Shown piece after piece: positions 18,299 to 31,053 of a DNA stretch of 64,000 nt (positions within the stretch are counted from its first letter, which is position 1; each line of letters begins with the position of its first letter). A model generated the notes under the pieces. It saw only the letters and a list, made by a program, of their open reading frames with translations. It had not been told where the DNA came from and ran no database searches. The translations under genes and the position numbers were made by a program. Source of the DNA: Roseomonas sp. KE2513 (GTDB lineage Bacteria; Pseudomonadota; Alphaproteobacteria; Acetobacterales; Acetobacteraceae); assembly GCF_016107305.1 (NCBI RefSeq), contig NZ_RCVR01000001.1, positions 62,001 to 126,000 of the forward strand, given 5' to 3'.

Positions 18299-19101
18299 AC
18301 CGCAGCCACCCGCGCCGGATCGACCGTCACGCCATGGTCCAGCGGCCCGTGCCCGCGCCCGTAGCCGGGCGCGGAGCGGATCGCCGCGGCCACATACCCC
18401 CGCGCGCGCAGGACCGCGTCCCGCAGCCCCATGCCCTGCGCCAGCCCCGCCGCGATCGCGGAGGCCAGGGTGCAGCCCGTGCCATGGGTGTGCCGCGTCT
18501 CGATGCGCGGGCTCTCGAAGACCTCCACCCCCTCCTCGGTCGCCAGCACGTCCGTCACCACCGGTCCCTCCAGGTGCCCGCCCTTCAGCAGCACGGCCGG
18601 CACGCCAAGTGTCATCAGCACCTCCGCCGCGTGGTGCATCGTCCCGACATCGCGGATCTCCATCCCTGACAGCACCTCTGCCTCCGGCAGATTGGGCGTC
18701 AGCACGGTCGCCAGCGGCATCAGCCGTCGCTTCAGCGTCTCGACTGCGGCCGGGTCGAGCAGCCGCGCGCCACCCTTGGCCACCATCACCGGATCGGCGA
18801 CCAGCGGCAGGCCCGCACCCGCCAGCGCATCGCAGACGGCATCGATGGTCGGGGCATCCGCTAGCATCCCTGTCTTGATGCAATCCGCCCCGATATCCTC
18901 GAGCGACATGCGGATCTGCAGCTGCAGGAAATCGAGCGGCACCGGGTGCACGGCCCGGACGCCCTCCGTGTCCTGGGCCGTCAGCGCCGTGACGGCGGTG
19001 GCCGCATAGGCCCCCATGGCCGTCACCGCCTTGATGTCCGCCTGGATGCCCGCGCCGCCGCCGGAATCAGACCCGGCGACGATCAGCACGCGTCCCTTCA
19101 T
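18295..19101 (-). CDS. thiD: Hydroxymethylpyrimidine(-phosphate) kinase ThiD
   Basis: 268 residues of the ribokinase fold: [25 protein letters not shown] near the start, [13 protein letters not shown] in the middle and the anion hole [20 protein letters not shown] near 210. It phosphorylates HMP and HMP-P for thiamine synthesis. Its ATG overlaps the glmM stop by 4 bases, so it is co-translated with an amino-sugar gene. Another thiamine gene, thiE, is 26 kb away in this window. Confidence 0.93.
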   Translation of the reverse strand: MKGRVLIVAGSDSGGGAGIQADIKAVTAMGAYAATAVTALTAQDTEGVRAVHPVPLDFLQLQIRMSLEDIGADCIKTGMLADAPTIDAVCDALAGAGLPLVADPVMVAKGGARLLDPAAVETLKRRLMPLATVLTPNLPEAEVLSGMEIRDVGTMHHAAEVLMTLGVPAVLLKGGHLEGPVVTDVLATEEGVEVFESPRIETRHTHGTGCTLASAIAAGLAQGMGLRDAVLRARGYVAAAIRSAPGYGRGHGPLDHGVTVDPARVAAV

Positions 19102-20477
19102 TCCGCCGCCACCCGCGAGGGCGAGGCCGCCGCCCTCCGGATAACATCGGCCAGCCGCGCCGTCAGCATCTCCACAAGCGAATCCTCTTCCGCCTCGACC
19201 ATCACCCGGATCAGCGGCTCCGTCCCGCTCGGGCGGATCAGCACCCGCCCGCGCGATCCCAGCTCCGCCTCGGCGGCCGCCACCGCCTCGACCACCCGCT
19301 CGTCCTCAAGCGGCGACCCGCCGGCATGGCGAACGTTCACCAGCTTCTGCGGCAGCGGCCGGAAGCGGCGGAGCACCTCGCTCGCGGGGCGCCCCTGTTC
19401 GACCAGCACGGCCAGCACCTGCAACGCCGCCACCAGCCCGTCCCCGGTCGTGCCGTGGTCAGAGAGGATGAGATGCCCCGACTGCTCGCCGCCGAGGTTG
19501 CAGCCCCGCTCGCGCATCGCCTCGCCGACATACCGATCGCCGACCTTCGTGCGGTGCAGATTGAGCCCCTTTCCGTTGAGAAAGCGTTCAAGCCCGAGAT
19601 TCGACATCACGGTCGCCACCACGCACTTCCCGTTCAGCCGCCCGGACGCCGCCCAGGACTCGGCCACCACCGCGAGAAGCTGATCCCCGTCTACGACCAC
19701 CCCGGTCTCGTCCACGAGCACCACCCGGTCCGCGTCGCCGTCGAGCGCGATGCCGAGATCGGCCCGCCTCTCCCGCACGAGGGCCGAGAGTTGCCCCGGC
19801 GCCGTGCTGCCGCAGCCGTCGTTGATGTTGAAGCCATCCGGCGCGACGCCGACGGAGACCACCTCCGCCCCCAGCTCCCACAGCACGGTCGGCGCCACGC
19901 GATAGGCGGCGCCATGCGCGCAATCGACGACGATCCGCAGCCCCTCCAGGCTCCGGCCGCGCGGGAAGCTGGCCTTCACCGCCTCCATGTAGCGCCCCTG
20001 TGCGCCCTCCAGCCGCGAGGCGCGGCCGAGCTTCGACGGAGCGGCCAGCGCGGAGGTGAGGTCACCCTCCATCATCGCCTCGATCGCGATCTCCTGCTCG
20101 TCCGAGAGCTTCAGCCCGTCCGGCCCGAAGAGCTTGATCCCGTTGTCCTCGTAGGAGTTGTGAGAGGCGCTGACCATGACGCCGAGATCCGCCCGGAGGC
20201 TCCGCGTCAGCAGCGCGACGGCCGGCGTCGGCAGCGGGCCGAGCAGCACGACATCCATCCCCGCGCCAACGAAGCCCGCGGTCAGCGCCGGCTCCAGCAT
20301 GTAGCCCGAAAGCCGCGTGTCCTTGCCGATCACCACCCGATGCCGGTGCTGGCCCCGGTTGAAGTAGCGCCCTGCCGCCTGGCCCAGCCGAAGGGCAGTG
20401 GCCGCGTCCATCGGCGCGCGGTTCGCGACACCCCTGATGCCATCGGTACCGAAAAGACGCCGCTGCGCGTTCGTCAT
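19098..20477 (-). CDS. glmM: Phosphoglucosamine mutase GlmM
   Basis: 459 residues. It begins [14 protein letters not shown] and has the phosphoserine loop [15 protein letters not shown] (Ser105), the metal loop [14 protein letters not shown], the sugar loop GGEQSGHLI, and the phosphate loop [12 protein letters not shown]. It interconverts glucosamine-6-P and glucosamine-1-P for peptidoglycan and LPS. The ATG at 20477 is preferred (GGTGAGG 5 bases upstream) over a TTG directly before it. Position downstream of ftsH-folP is standard. Confidence 0.95.
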   Translation of the reverse strand: MTNAQRRLFGTDGIRGVANRAPMDAATALRLGQAAGRYFNRGQHRHRVVIGKDTRLSGYMLEPALTAGFVGAGMDVVLLGPLPTPAVALLTRSLRADLGVMVSASHNSYEDNGIKLFGPDGLKLSDEQEIAIEAMMEGDLTSALAAPSKLGRASRLEGAQGRYMEAVKASFPRGRSLEGLRIVVDCAHGAAYRVAPTVLWELGAEVVSVGVAPDGFNINDGCGSTAPGQLSALVRERRADLGIALDGDADRVVLVDETGVVVDGDQLLAVVAESWAASGRLNGKCVVATVMSNLGLERFLNGKGLNLHRTKVGDRYVGEAMRERGCNLGGEQSGHLILSDHGTTGDGLVAALQVLAVLVEQGRPASEVLRRFRPLPQKLVNVRHAGGSPLEDERVVEAVAAAEAELGSRGRVLIRPSGTEPLIRVMVEAEEDSLVEMLTARLADVIRRAAASPSRVAAE

Positions 20478-20631
20478 CAAAACCTCACCTCACTCGACGC
20501 GCCATCATAACGCGGCACAGGCAACACGGCTCTGCAATGAAACGAGAGGTTGTACCGCTACCGTTCCGGCCGTGCGTCCGGCTGCCGCGCCGAAACCATC
20601 CCTAGCACCACTTCGCGGCGCAAGCCTTGCC

Positions 20632-21684
20632 TTAGGATTGCGGCACCCCTGCGACACTCGCACGCCAAAGTCGCAGCGCGGCCACCGTCTCCGCCACGTC
20701 GTGCACCCGCAGCATGGCCGCTCCCCGCGTCGCGGCCGAGACCGCTACCCCGAGGCTGCCCGCCATCCGGTCCGCCGGTGCCTTCACCCCGGAAAGCGTG
20801 CCGATGAAGCGCTTGCGCGAGGCCCCCACCAAGATCGGGCAGCCCAACCCCAGCAGAATCGGCAGGCGGTCCAGCAGTTCGAGGTTGTGCTCCATCGTCT
20901 TGCCGAAGCCGATGCCGGGATCGACCGCGATCCGCTCCCGCGGGATGCCGGCCGCCTCGCAGGCGGCGATCCGCCCGGCCAGGAACTCGGTCACCTCCAG
21001 TGTCACGTCCGCGTATTGCGCGTGCTCCTGCATGGTCGCGGGCTCGGTGCCGGGCATGTGCATGAGCACAACCGAGCAGCCGGCCTCCGCCGCTACCGCC
21101 AGCGCCTCCGGATCGTGGCGAAGGGCGGTGACGTCATTCACCACCTCGGCCCCTGCCTCCAGCGCCGCCCGCATAGTGGCGGCGTGGCGCGTGTCGACGC
21201 TCACAGGCGCGTCGCGGGCGATCGCACGAATCACCGGCAGCACCCGCGCCATCTCCGTCTCGGCATCCACCGGCAGCGCACCGGGGCGGGTGCTCTCCCC
21301 GCCCACATCGATCATGTCGGCACCCGCGGTCAGCATGGCATCGGCCGCCATCAGCGCCGCGCGAGGGTCGAAATGCTTGCCGCCATCGGAAAAGCTGTCG
21401 GGCGTGACGTTCAGCACCCCCATGACCAGTGGCCGCCCGAGGCTCGCCGTGTCGGGCAGGCCCGCAAAGGGGCGGGGCGGCCGGGTCAGGGCCAACACCG
21501 CCTCCTGCCAGTCCTCCGGCGTCTCCACCGCGGGCATCAGCCCGGCCGCGCGCCCGTCCTCGATCAGGCGCACCAGCGTAAAGGCCGCCGACCCGCCCTC
21601 CAGCGGCAGGGCAGCCCCGGCGGCCACGGCGGCGAAGGCGCCCCGTCCGTGCAGGAGACCCATCGGTTCGACCCAGCGCGCCAT
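20632..21684 (-). CDS. folP: Dihydropteroate synthase FolP
   Basis: 350 residues. Motifs: MGVLNVTPDSFSDGGKH, ADMIDVGGESTRPGA, VSVDTRHAATMRAALEAGAEVVNDV, DPGIGFGKTMEHNLELL and GASRKRFIGTL. It joins p-aminobenzoate and dihydropterin diphosphate. About 110 residues precede the TIM barrel (LLHGRGAFAAVAAGAALPLEGG), an N-terminal extension seen in alphaproteobacterial FolP. The ATG at 21684 with GGGAGGGACC is chosen over an upstream start. A hairpin separates it from ftsH. Confidence 0.94.
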   Translation of the reverse strand: MARWVEPMGLLHGRGAFAAVAAGAALPLEGGSAAFTLVRLIEDGRAAGLMPAVETPEDWQEAVLALTRPPRPFAGLPDTASLGRPLVMGVLNVTPDSFSDGGKHFDPRAALMAADAMLTAGADMIDVGGESTRPGALPVDAETEMARVLPVIRAIARDAPVSVDTRHAATMRAALEAGAEVVNDVTALRHDPEALAVAAEAGCSVVLMHMPGTEPATMQEHAQYADVTLEVTEFLAGRIAACEAAGIPRERIAVDPGIGFGKTMEHNLELLDRLPILLGLGCPILVGASRKRFIGTLSGVKAPADRMAGSLGVAVSAATRGAAMLRVHDVAETVAALRLWRASVAGVPQS

Positions 21685-21732
21685 CGGTCCCTCCCTCCCC
21701 CGTGCCATCCGGCGCATCGGGGGGTCACGCAC

Positions 21733-21763
21733 GGAAACGGGGGCCACTGAGGGCCCCCGTTCC
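21733..21763 (-). terminator. Hairpin between ftsH and folP
   Basis: Perfect 10-bp stem AACGGGGGCC / GGCCCCCGTT with a 6-base loop, extended by 2 pairs across a bulge. It sits 55 bases after the ftsH stop. No T-run follows, so it may only attenuate transcription into folP-glmM-thiD. Confidence 0.55.
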
Positions 21764-21817
21764 ATTCAAGCGTTTCGTGGTCCCCAGCGCCAGGGGGCGT
21801 GGGCGGAAAGCCCCGCC

Positions 21818-23743
<1,926 letters not shown>

Positions 23744-23834
23744 TTGGAGGTCCCGATCCTTGGCCGGCGAAACCGGCACGCACAACAAGATAGGGATGCG
23801 ATGGCTAACAGGGAACCACCAGATGAACCGGGTT

Positions 23835-25037
23835 TCACGCGACTGGTCCAGTAATCGGGTGGAATTCGACCTTCACACCCTCGTGGCGCCCACCAGGGAG
23901 ACCTGGGGCGGCGAGAAGCCGCCCGTCGGCATCCCTCACCGCCGCTAGACCCGCCGCCACCAGCGCGGGCATCCGGCCCCGTCCCGCCACCTCGCCGAGC
24001 GCCCCGACGGCCGCCCCCTCAGGTGCCGTGACCACCCGCCAGCGTCCATCCCAAATCACACCCGGCAGGGCCGGCGCCGCCGGCGCGCAGCGGGCCGGCT
24101 CCCGGCAGAGCACCGCGCCCCGCCAGACCGCGCCGCCGAGGCTGCCCCCGCCTCGCGCGAGCATCGCCGCGACCGCCCCGCGCCCCGGCGGGTGCCCACC
24201 CCCGCCCAAGGCCCGGACCAGGGCTGAGAGCGCCGCCTCTGCCACCGCATCCGTTCCCAGCGCGCCCCGGTCCAGCCGCGCCCAGCCCTCCGGCTCGAAG
24301 CGCACGGCCTGCGCCAGCCGCGCCGCTACCAGCCCTCGCATTCTCTCCCGACGCGCCGCAAATCCTGCGCCCGTCTCGGACAGCGCCGCGACGCCAGGCC
24401 CGTCGGGATCTCCCAGCACCGCCCGCAGCCGCGCCCGGGCAAAGCGCGGGTCGCCGTTGGAGGGGTCGCGCACCGGCACCAGCCCCTGCGCGGCAAGGAA
24501 ATCCTCGATTTCCCCGGGCCCCATTCCCAGCAACGGCCGCAGTACCAGCACCCCACCCGCCGGCCGCGCCGCCGCCATGCCTGCCAGCCCCGTCTCGCCG
24601 GAACCACGGAGCGCGCGGAAAGCCACCGTCTCCGCCTGGTCCGCGCGGTGATGGCCCAGCAGCAGCCAGGGCGCCCCTGCCGCCTCGCAGCCCTCGGCCA
24701 GAGCCGCCAGCCGCGCAGCCCGCGCCCGCTCGTGCAGCCCCGGTCCGGGGGAGAGCCCCAGGGAAAGCAGCCGCGCCCCGATGCCCATGCCGCACAGGCG
24801 CCGGACCACTCCGTCCGCCTCCGCCGCGCTGCCCTCCCGCAAGCCATGATCCGCGACCAGGGCGATCACCCGTCCGCCACGCGCCGCTGCCCAGCCACGC
24901 GCCAGCACCGCCAGCGCCAAGCTGTGCGGCCCGCCCGAAACCCCGATGCCCAGCACCGGCGCCGGCCCGAAGGGCCCCAGCCCGGCCATGGCAACCGCGA
25001 ACCCGGCCTCCAGGCCAGCCACCCGGCTAGCCAGCAA
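23835..25037 (-). CDS. tilS: tRNA(Ile)-lysidine synthetase TilS
   Basis: 400 residues. The N-terminal N-type ATP pyrophosphatase domain has [17 protein letters not shown] (34-50), [14 protein letters not shown] and [31 protein letters not shown]. It puts lysine on C34 of the AUA-reading tRNA. The PP-loop reads SGGPHS: the Asp usual in SGGxDS is His38 here. The rest of the active site is normal. Start is uncertain: a TTG at 25037 (used) or GTG at 25022; ATG 24989 would cut conserved residues. It follows cpoB after 6 bases. Confidence 0.88.
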   Translation of the reverse strand: MLASRVAGLEAGFAVAMAGLGPFGPAPVLGIGVSGGPHSLALAVLARGWAAARGGRVIALVADHGLREGSAAEADGVVRRLCGMGIGARLLSLGLSPGPGLHERARAARLAALAEGCEAAGAPWLLLGHHRADQAETVAFRALRGSGETGLAGMAAARPAGGVLVLRPLLGMGPGEIEDFLAAQGLVPVRDPSNGDPRFARARLRAVLGDPDGPGVAALSETGAGFAARRERMRGLVAARLAQAVRFEPEGWARLDRGALGTDAVAEAALSALVRALGGGGHPPGRGAVAAMLARGGGSLGGAVWRGAVLCREPARCAPAAPALPGVIWDGRWRVVTAPEGAAVGALGEVAGRGRMPALVAAGLAAVRDADGRLLAAPGLPGGRHEGVKVEFHPITGPVA

Positions 25038-25043
25038 CCGCCT

Positions 25044-25955
25044 TCAGCGGCAGCCGGCCCTCTGCCGCGCCCCCGCCACGCGCTCCGCGAGGCTCGCCGG
25101 CACGCGCGGGAACTGGCTGCGAAGGTCATCGAGCGTCTGGCAGGCCTCGCGCTTGGCGCCGAAGCCGTTGAAGGCATTCGCCAGCCCCACCATCGCCTCC
25201 GGCGCCCGGCCGGAGGTCTTCGCGCGCCGATAGGCGTCGTCATAGGCGAGCGCCGCGTTCTGGTAGTCCCGCTTGCCGATCAGCGAATCGCCGAGAAGGA
25301 TCCCGGCATCCTGCGCCCGCGTCGGCGCGCGCGCGGCCAGCACCTCCCGGGCCGCCGCCTCGGCCGCCGCGTAGTCACGCCGCTCCAGCGCCGTCTGCCC
25401 CTCGCGCAACGCTACCTCCGGCGTGCGCGGCGTGGGCGCGGCCGGCTGCCCGGCCGGTGCCGGCGGTGCCGCGGGCGCGGAGGGTGTCGATGGGTTCAGC
25501 GCGCCCTGCTGCCCGCCCCCGGCTCGCCCCGCCGATCCAGCCCCGGCCGCGCCCCGGCTCTCGATCTGGTTGAAGCGGTACTCCACGTCGCCCTGAAGCT
25601 TCTCCACCTGCTGCTGGAGCGTGCGATTGCGGAACTCCGCCTGTTCGGCCAGACCCCGCTGGCGCCGCACCTCGTCCTCCAGCGCCGCCACGCGTTCGAG
25701 GAGCTGGGCGACCAGCTCCCCCCCGCCCGCGGGCACGCCGCCACGCGACGGCGCTGCCACCTGCGGTGCGACGGGCCCCGCGCGCCGCATCAGCTCCATT
25801 TCCTGCCGAAGCTGCAGGATCTGGTTCTGGAGGTAGAGGCCCTCCCGGCTCTCCGCCTGCGCCCAGGCAGCACCGGGCATCAGCCCGGCCACAGCCACGC
25901 CTGCGAGCAGGAGCGGGAGAACCCCGCCCCGGCGACAAGACCCGCGTCCGCGCAT
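25044..25955 (-). CDS. cpoB: CpoB/YbgF, Tol-Pal system coordinator
   Basis: 303 residues. Signal peptide (VLPLLLAGVAVAGLMPGAAWAQ), then a coiled coil (LQNQILQLRQEMELM; LLERVAALEDEVRRQRGLAEQAEFRN; LQQQVEKLQGDVEYRFNQIE), a Gly/Pro/Ala linker, and C-terminal TPRs (VALREGQTALERRDYAAAEAAAREVL; AGILLGDSLIGKRDYQNAALAYDDAYRRA). It acts in the periplasm, linking Tol-Pal constriction to septal peptidoglycan synthesis. The ATG at 25955 has GGAGGGGTGAGG upstream. It is the last gene of the tol-pal set. Confidence 0.9.
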   Translation of the reverse strand: MRGRGSCRRGGVLPLLLAGVAVAGLMPGAAWAQAESREGLYLQNQILQLRQEMELMRRAGPVAPQVAAPSRGGVPAGGGELVAQLLERVAALEDEVRRQRGLAEQAEFRNRTLQQQVEKLQGDVEYRFNQIESRGAAGAGSAGRAGGGQQGALNPSTPSAPAAPPAPAGQPAAPTPRTPEVALREGQTALERRDYAAAEAAAREVLAARAPTRAQDAGILLGDSLIGKRDYQNAALAYDDAYRRAKTSGRAPEAMVGLANAFNGFGAKREACQTLDDLRSQFPRVPASLAERVAGARQRAGCR

Positions 25956-26053
25956 CCTCACCCCTCCACGGCCCGGATCGCCGGGCCCCGTGTCATCGCC
26001 CCGGAACCGGCGCGCAAAGGGCGCGCCGGCCCGAAGGCCGTCCAATCGCGGTC

Positions 26054-26551
26054 TCAGCGGACCGTCGTCACCGCGCGCCGGTTCTGCGCCCAGGACGCCT
26101 CATCCGAGCCCAGCGCCGCCGGCCGGTCCTTGCCGTAGGACACGGTCTGGATGCGCTGGCCGGAAACGCCGCTCGCCACCAGCAGGTCGCGCGCCGCATT
26201 GGCGCGGCGCTGGCCGAGGGCGAGATTGTACTCGCGGGTCCCGCGCTCGTCCGCATGGCCTTCCATGTAGACGCTCACCTGCGGGTAGCGGGCGAGCCAG
26301 GCGGCCTGCCGCTCGAGCGTGGAGCGGCCGTCGGCGCGCACCTGGGTGCTGTCCGTGTCGAAGAACACGCGGTCGCCGACATTGGCCACCAGGTCCTCCT
26401 GGCTGCCCGGGCGCGCGGAGCCCATGCCGGCGCCGCCGGCCAGCCCACCGGAGCCGCCAGCACCCGTCGCCGCCGCGTTGCTCGCGTCGTCGGACGAGCA
26501 GGCCGCCAGCAGGGCCAGAGCGCCGAGCGCACCCAGGATCTTCGCGTTCAT
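26054..26551 (-). CDS. pal: Peptidoglycan-associated lipoprotein Pal
   Basis: 165 residues. Lipobox MNAKILGALGALALLAACSSDD (Cys18). After a Gly/Ala-rich spacer comes the OmpA-like domain: DRVFFDTDSTQVRADGRSTLERQAAWLARYPQVSVYMEGHADERGTREYNLALGQRRANAARDLLV and the final NRRAVTTVR. It anchors the outer membrane to peptidoglycan and is handled by TolB. Start at 26551 follows AGAGAG. Located between tolB and cpoB as usual. Confidence 0.95.
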   Translation of the reverse strand: MNAKILGALGALALLAACSSDDASNAAATGAGGSGGLAGGAGMGSARPGSQEDLVANVGDRVFFDTDSTQVRADGRSTLERQAAWLARYPQVSVYMEGHADERGTREYNLALGQRRANAARDLLVASGVSGQRIQTVSYGKDRPAALGSDEASWAQNRRAVTTVR

Positions 26552-26594
26552 CTCTCTAACTTCCCCTGAAATCGTTGAAGGTGTGTAGCAAAAA

Positions 26595-27929
26595 TCAGGC
26601 AAGCAGCGGCGACCAGGACGGGTCGGTCGCGTCGGTCGGCGTCACGATCTGCCGCTCGTTGAAGCCGGTGATGTCAATCTGGGAGAGACGGGCCGAGTAA
26701 CCCTCGCCGCGCGCCCCGCGCGCCTGGCTCTCCCGGTAGAAGGCGAGCACCCGGCCGTTCGGCGCGAAGGTTGGCCCTTCCATCCCCCAGCCCTCGGAAA
26801 GGATGCGCTCCCCGGAGCCGTCCGGCCGCATCACGCCGATCCCGAACTGCCCGCCCGAGATGCGCGTGAAGGCAATGAGGTCCCCGCGCGGCGACCAGAC
26901 CGGCGTCGCGTAGCGCCCGCGCCCGAAGGAGATGCGCCGCACCCCGCCCCCGCCCGCGTCCATGACATAGAGCTGCTGGTCGCCGCCCCGGTCGGAGTTG
27001 AACACGATCTGCGTGCCGTCCGGGTTGTAGCAGGGCGAGACGTCCAGCCCGTTGCCCGAGGTGAGCTGCCGCTGGGAGCGCGAGCCCACGTCCACCGCCA
27101 CGATGTTCGCGTCGTTGTTGCGGGCATAGGAGAGCACGACCGTCCGCCCGTCCGGGCTGAAGCGCGGCGAGAGCGTCATCCCCGGGAACTGCCCAAGCAC
27201 CTCGGACCGCCCGCTGTTCAGGTCGAACAGGTAAACCCGCGGCGTGTTCTGGAAGTAGGACATGAACACGATCTGCTGCGCGTTCGGATGGAAGCGCGGC
27301 GAGAGCACCTGGAAGGAACCGTCCGTCAGGAAGCGGTTGTTCTCCCCGTCCTGGTCCATGATCGCCAGCCGCCGCGTGCGACGGTCCCGCGGCCCGCTCT
27401 CGGCCACGTAGACGATGCGCGTGTCGAAGTAGCCCTTCTCGCCCAGCAGCCGCTCGTAGATCACGTCGGAGATCAGGTGCGCGATGCGGCGCCACTGGGC
27501 GGCAGGGGCGGTGAAGGCGGTGCCCTGGATCTGCTGCTCCGGCAGCACGTCCCACAGCCGGAACTCCACCCGCAGCCGCCCGCCCTGATCCTCCACCCGG
27601 CCGGTCACCAGCGCATTGGCGCCGATCACCCGCCAGTCCTGGAAGCGCGGCGTCGCGGCCGCGGCCTCGGCGCTCTGGATGAAAGCCGCGTTGTCCACGG
27701 GACGGAACAGCCCGGAGTTGCGCAGGTTCGCCTGAATGACGCGCGCGATATCCGCCCCGCGTCCGCCACCGCCCGCCAGCGCCGGCACCGCGATCGGGAT
27801 CGGGTCCGTCCGCGCGCGGGTGATGTCGATCACCGCGCCCTGGCTGCTTCCCTGGGCACGGGCCGCCGCCGGCACCGTGAGGAGCGCGGCCCCGCCCAAA
27901 ATCAGGCCACGCCGGGGGGTCGTCATCAT
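26595..27929 (-). CDS. tolB: Tol-Pal system beta-propeller protein TolB
   Basis: 444 residues. Twin-arginine-like start [26 protein letters not shown], the N-terminal domain ([31 protein letters not shown]), then a six-blade WD-like propeller with repeated FSPDG / YNPDG / WSPRGD patterns ([43 protein letters not shown]). It shuttles between TolA and Pal. Two tandem ATGs start at 27929 and 27926. Confidence 0.95.
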   Translation of the reverse strand: MMTTPRRGLILGGAALLTVPAAARAQGSSQGAVIDITRARTDPIPIAVPALAGGGGRGADIARVIQANLRNSGLFRPVDNAAFIQSAEAAAATPRFQDWRVIGANALVTGRVEDQGGRLRVEFRLWDVLPEQQIQGTAFTAPAAQWRRIAHLISDVIYERLLGEKGYFDTRIVYVAESGPRDRRTRRLAIMDQDGENNRFLTDGSFQVLSPRFHPNAQQIVFMSYFQNTPRVYLFDLNSGRSEVLGQFPGMTLSPRFSPDGRTVVLSYARNNDANIVAVDVGSRSQRQLTSGNGLDVSPCYNPDGTQIVFNSDRGGDQQLYVMDAGGGGVRRISFGRGRYATPVWSPRGDLIAFTRISGGQFGIGVMRPDGSGERILSEGWGMEGPTFAPNGRVLAFYRESQARGARGEGYSARLSQIDITGFNERQIVTPTDATDPSWSPLLA

Positions 27930-28047
27930 GGATGGAAAACCTCGGGGTTGCGGAGGGCGGATGAAGCCGATGCGGCGGCGGGACGCAACCCGCCCCGGCA
28001 CAGCTCACCCCGGCCGCCTTCCGGATTGATGGCGCGGGCGTGCTGCC

Positions 28048-29628
28048 TCACCGCGTCAGCCCGCGCGGGTTGAAGCGGAAGGTCGCGGTGTTGATGGCTG
28101 CCAGCTTGTCCCGCGGGAAGGGCAGCGGGGAGCATTTCGGGTCCATCAGCGCCCGCCGTGCGGCCTCGAACACCGCCCGCGCCCGGGGCTCGGTCGGCAC
28201 GCTGCCGGCCGGGCGCACCACGCGCACCACGCCGGCCGCATCGGCCTCCACGCGAAGCTCGACCACGATGCTCTCGAGGCCCGGCGCGCCGGCATCGACC
28301 GACCAGCACTCGCTGATCTTGTCGGCCACCCCGCGCACCTCCCCGGCCGTGAGCTGCGCCGCGCCCGTCGGCGCACCGCCGCCCGGGGCTGCCGCAGCCG
28401 GGACGCTGGGCCGCGGCCGCGCGGCTGCGGAAGCCGCCGCCTGGGCGCGCAGGCGCTCAAGCGTGCTCTGTACGGAATTGCTGTGCTCGGCCGGGTTGGC
28501 CACCGGCGGGGTCTGCCCCGTGCCGGGCCGCGCGTTGCTCTCCCGCGCCGGGGGAACCGGCGCCTGGTTCGCCACCGCATTCGGCCGCGCGGGCGCCGCC
28601 GGTGCCGGCGAAGGCGTCGCCGCCGAGGCGTGCTGCTGCGCCGCCGCGGGCGCCGGCCGGGAGGGCGCCGCCGCGGGCGCGGGCGGTGCCGGCGGCGCGG
28701 GTGCGGCAGCCTGCTGCGGCGGCGCCGGGCTCGGCCGCGCCGGTGCCGGCGTCGCCGCAGGAGCCGGTGCCGGCGCAGGGCGAGACGGGGCGGGAGGTGC
28801 CGGCGGCGCGGGCGGAGTCGGCGCGGGCGCAGCCTGGGGCTGCGGCACCGGGCGCGGCGGGGTCGGAGCAGGCGGCGGTGTCGGCGCGGGCGCCGCGGCC
28901 TGCTGCTGCGGCGGGGTCGGCGCCGGCGCGGGCTGGGCCTGCCGGATCGCGTCAGGCGCCGGCGGCGCGGCCGGCAGCGGCAGGGGAAGCGGCGGCGCCA
29001 CCGGCTGCGCCTGGACCGGCGCCGGCTGCGGCGCGGGAGCGGGCGTGGCAGGGCGCGGGGGCGGCGTGGGCGCGGGCGGCGCCGCGGCCTGAACCGGCGG
29101 CGTCGGCACCGGCGGCGTAGGCGCAGGCGCCGGGGTCGGGGGCGTCGGCGCCGCGGCCTGGACCGGAGGAGTCGGCATCGGCGGCGTGGGCGCCGGGGCT
29201 GCCGCCTGGCTCGGCGCAGGAGGCGGCGGCGGCGCGGGCATCGGCAGGGCCTCCACCGGCGCGGCGGGCGGCGGCGCGGCCGGGGCCGGTGCGGCCGGGT
29301 TCGGCGGCGGGGGCGGCGGCAGCGGCGCGGGGGCCTCGGTGCGGGGCGGCTCGGGCGGGGTCGGCGCCGCGTTCGGCGTCGGCGGCGCGGGCACGGGCGG
29401 CGCGGGCAGCGGCAGCGGCTCGGGCGCCTCCGAGAGCTGCGGTACCTCCGGCACGACCACCTCGACCGGGATTGCCTCCTCCAATGGCTCGGGGATCTTG
29501 CGGCCGGGCAGCTCGGCCATCAGCAGTGCCGCCACCAGGGCGTGCAGCAGCAGCGAGGCCGCCACCCAGTTCCGGAGGCGGCTCTCCGAGGTGCCGCCAT
29601 CCGCCCAGACTGTCATCTCCGACGCCAT
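28048..29628 (-). CDS. tolA: TolA, proline-rich Tol-Pal energy transducer
   Basis: 526 residues. One N-terminal membrane helix (NWVAASLLLHALVAALLMAEL, about 20-41), a domain II of about 370 residues made almost only of Pro, Ala and Thr (repeats such as PTPPVQAAAP, runs PPPPPP), and a C-terminal domain III with CWSVDAGAPGLESIVVELRVE and the paired Cys. It links TolQR ion flow to TolB-Pal. Domain II is normally an Ala/Lys/Glu-rich helix in E. coli; here it is a polyproline-type stalk, so it needs EF-P during translation (inference). The start is ATG 29628, 9 bases after tolR. Confidence 0.85.
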   Translation of the reverse strand: MASEMTVWADGGTSESRLRNWVAASLLLHALVAALLMAELPGRKIPEPLEEAIPVEVVVPEVPQLSEAPEPLPLPAPPVPAPPTPNAAPTPPEPPRTEAPAPLPPPPPPNPAAPAPAAPPPAAPVEALPMPAPPPPPAPSQAAAPAPTPPMPTPPVQAAAPTPPTPAPAPTPPVPTPPVQAAAPPAPTPPPRPATPAPAPQPAPVQAQPVAPPLPLPLPAAPPAPDAIRQAQPAPAPTPPQQQAAAPAPTPPPAPTPPRPVPQPQAAPAPTPPAPPAPPAPSRPAPAPAPAATPAPARPSPAPPQQAAAPAPPAPPAPAAAPSRPAPAAAQQHASAATPSPAPAAPARPNAVANQAPVPPARESNARPGTGQTPPVANPAEHSNSVQSTLERLRAQAAASAAARPRPSVPAAAAPGGGAPTGAAQLTAGEVRGVADKISECWSVDAGAPGLESIVVELRVEADAAGVVRVVRPAGSVPTEPRARAVFEAARRALMDPKCSPLPFPRDKLAAINTATFRFNPRGLTR

Positions 29629-29637
29629 GGAGGGGTC

Positions 29638-30156
29638 CTAGCGCTGCGGCGTGCCCGCGGGGCGAGCCGGTACGGCCGCCGGGCGGGCGGGCGCGGTGCC
29701 GCGGGCGGGCTGGCCCGCCGGCTGCTCGGCCAGCAGCGCCACGCGCGAGAAGCCGGCGGAGGAGACGATGCCCATCACCTCCATGATCCGGCCATAGGCG
29801 ATGCTGCGGTCGCCGCGCACGAAGATGCGCCGCTCCGGCTGGCCCTGGGGCTGGTTCGCCATGATCGCCTGGAGCTGCGGCACGAGGTTCTCGGCCTGCA
29901 CCTCCGTCTCCTGCAGGAAGATCTTGCCCTCGGGGTTCACCGTGATCGTCAGCGGCTCCTGCTCCTGGTTGAGCGCGGCCGCGTTCGTCTTGGGCAGGTC
30001 CACCGGCACGCCGACGGTCATCAGCGGCGCCGCCACCATGAAGATGATGAGCAGCACGAGCATCACGTCCACCATCGGGGTGACGTTGATGTCGGCCATG
30101 GGCCGGTGGCGGCGGCGTCCGCCGCGCCCGCCGCCCGCGTTCAGGGAGACGGCCAC
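29638..30156 (-). CDS. tolR: TolR (ExbD family)
   Basis: 172 residues. One membrane helix with the ion-path Asp: ADINVTPMVDVMLVLLIIFMVAAPLM (about 21-46). A periplasmic ExbD domain follows (DLPKTNAAALNQEQEPLTITVNPEGKIFLQE, VRGDRSIAYGRIMEVMGIVSSAGFSRVALL). The tail is Pro/Ala/Arg-rich and not conserved. It forms the TolQ-TolR motor. GTG start, 4 bases after the end of tolQ. Confidence 0.94.
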   Translation of the reverse strand: MAVSLNAGGGRGGRRRHRPMADINVTPMVDVMLVLLIIFMVAAPLMTVGVPVDLPKTNAAALNQEQEPLTITVNPEGKIFLQETEVQAENLVPQLQAIMANQPQGQPERRIFVRGDRSIAYGRIMEVMGIVSSAGFSRVALLAEQPAGQPARGTAPARPAAVPARPAGTPQR

Positions 30157-30160
30157 CGGT

Positions 30161-30919
<759 letters not shown>

Positions 30920-31053
30920 GGGCGGTCTCCTCATCCCCTCGCCCCAATCGGGGCGCCACCACCGCATCCCCCCCGGGAGCGGTCATTCATCACCCGCCGG
31001 GCCCACGAGCCCGCAGCGCGCCGTCCCCACGGCGCAGTCACAGGGCGAAGCGG

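Noticed and set aside
28100-29500. A CRISPR-like or tandem DNA repeat in tolA
   Set aside because: The repeat is in codons for Pro/Ala with no constant repeat and spacer length.
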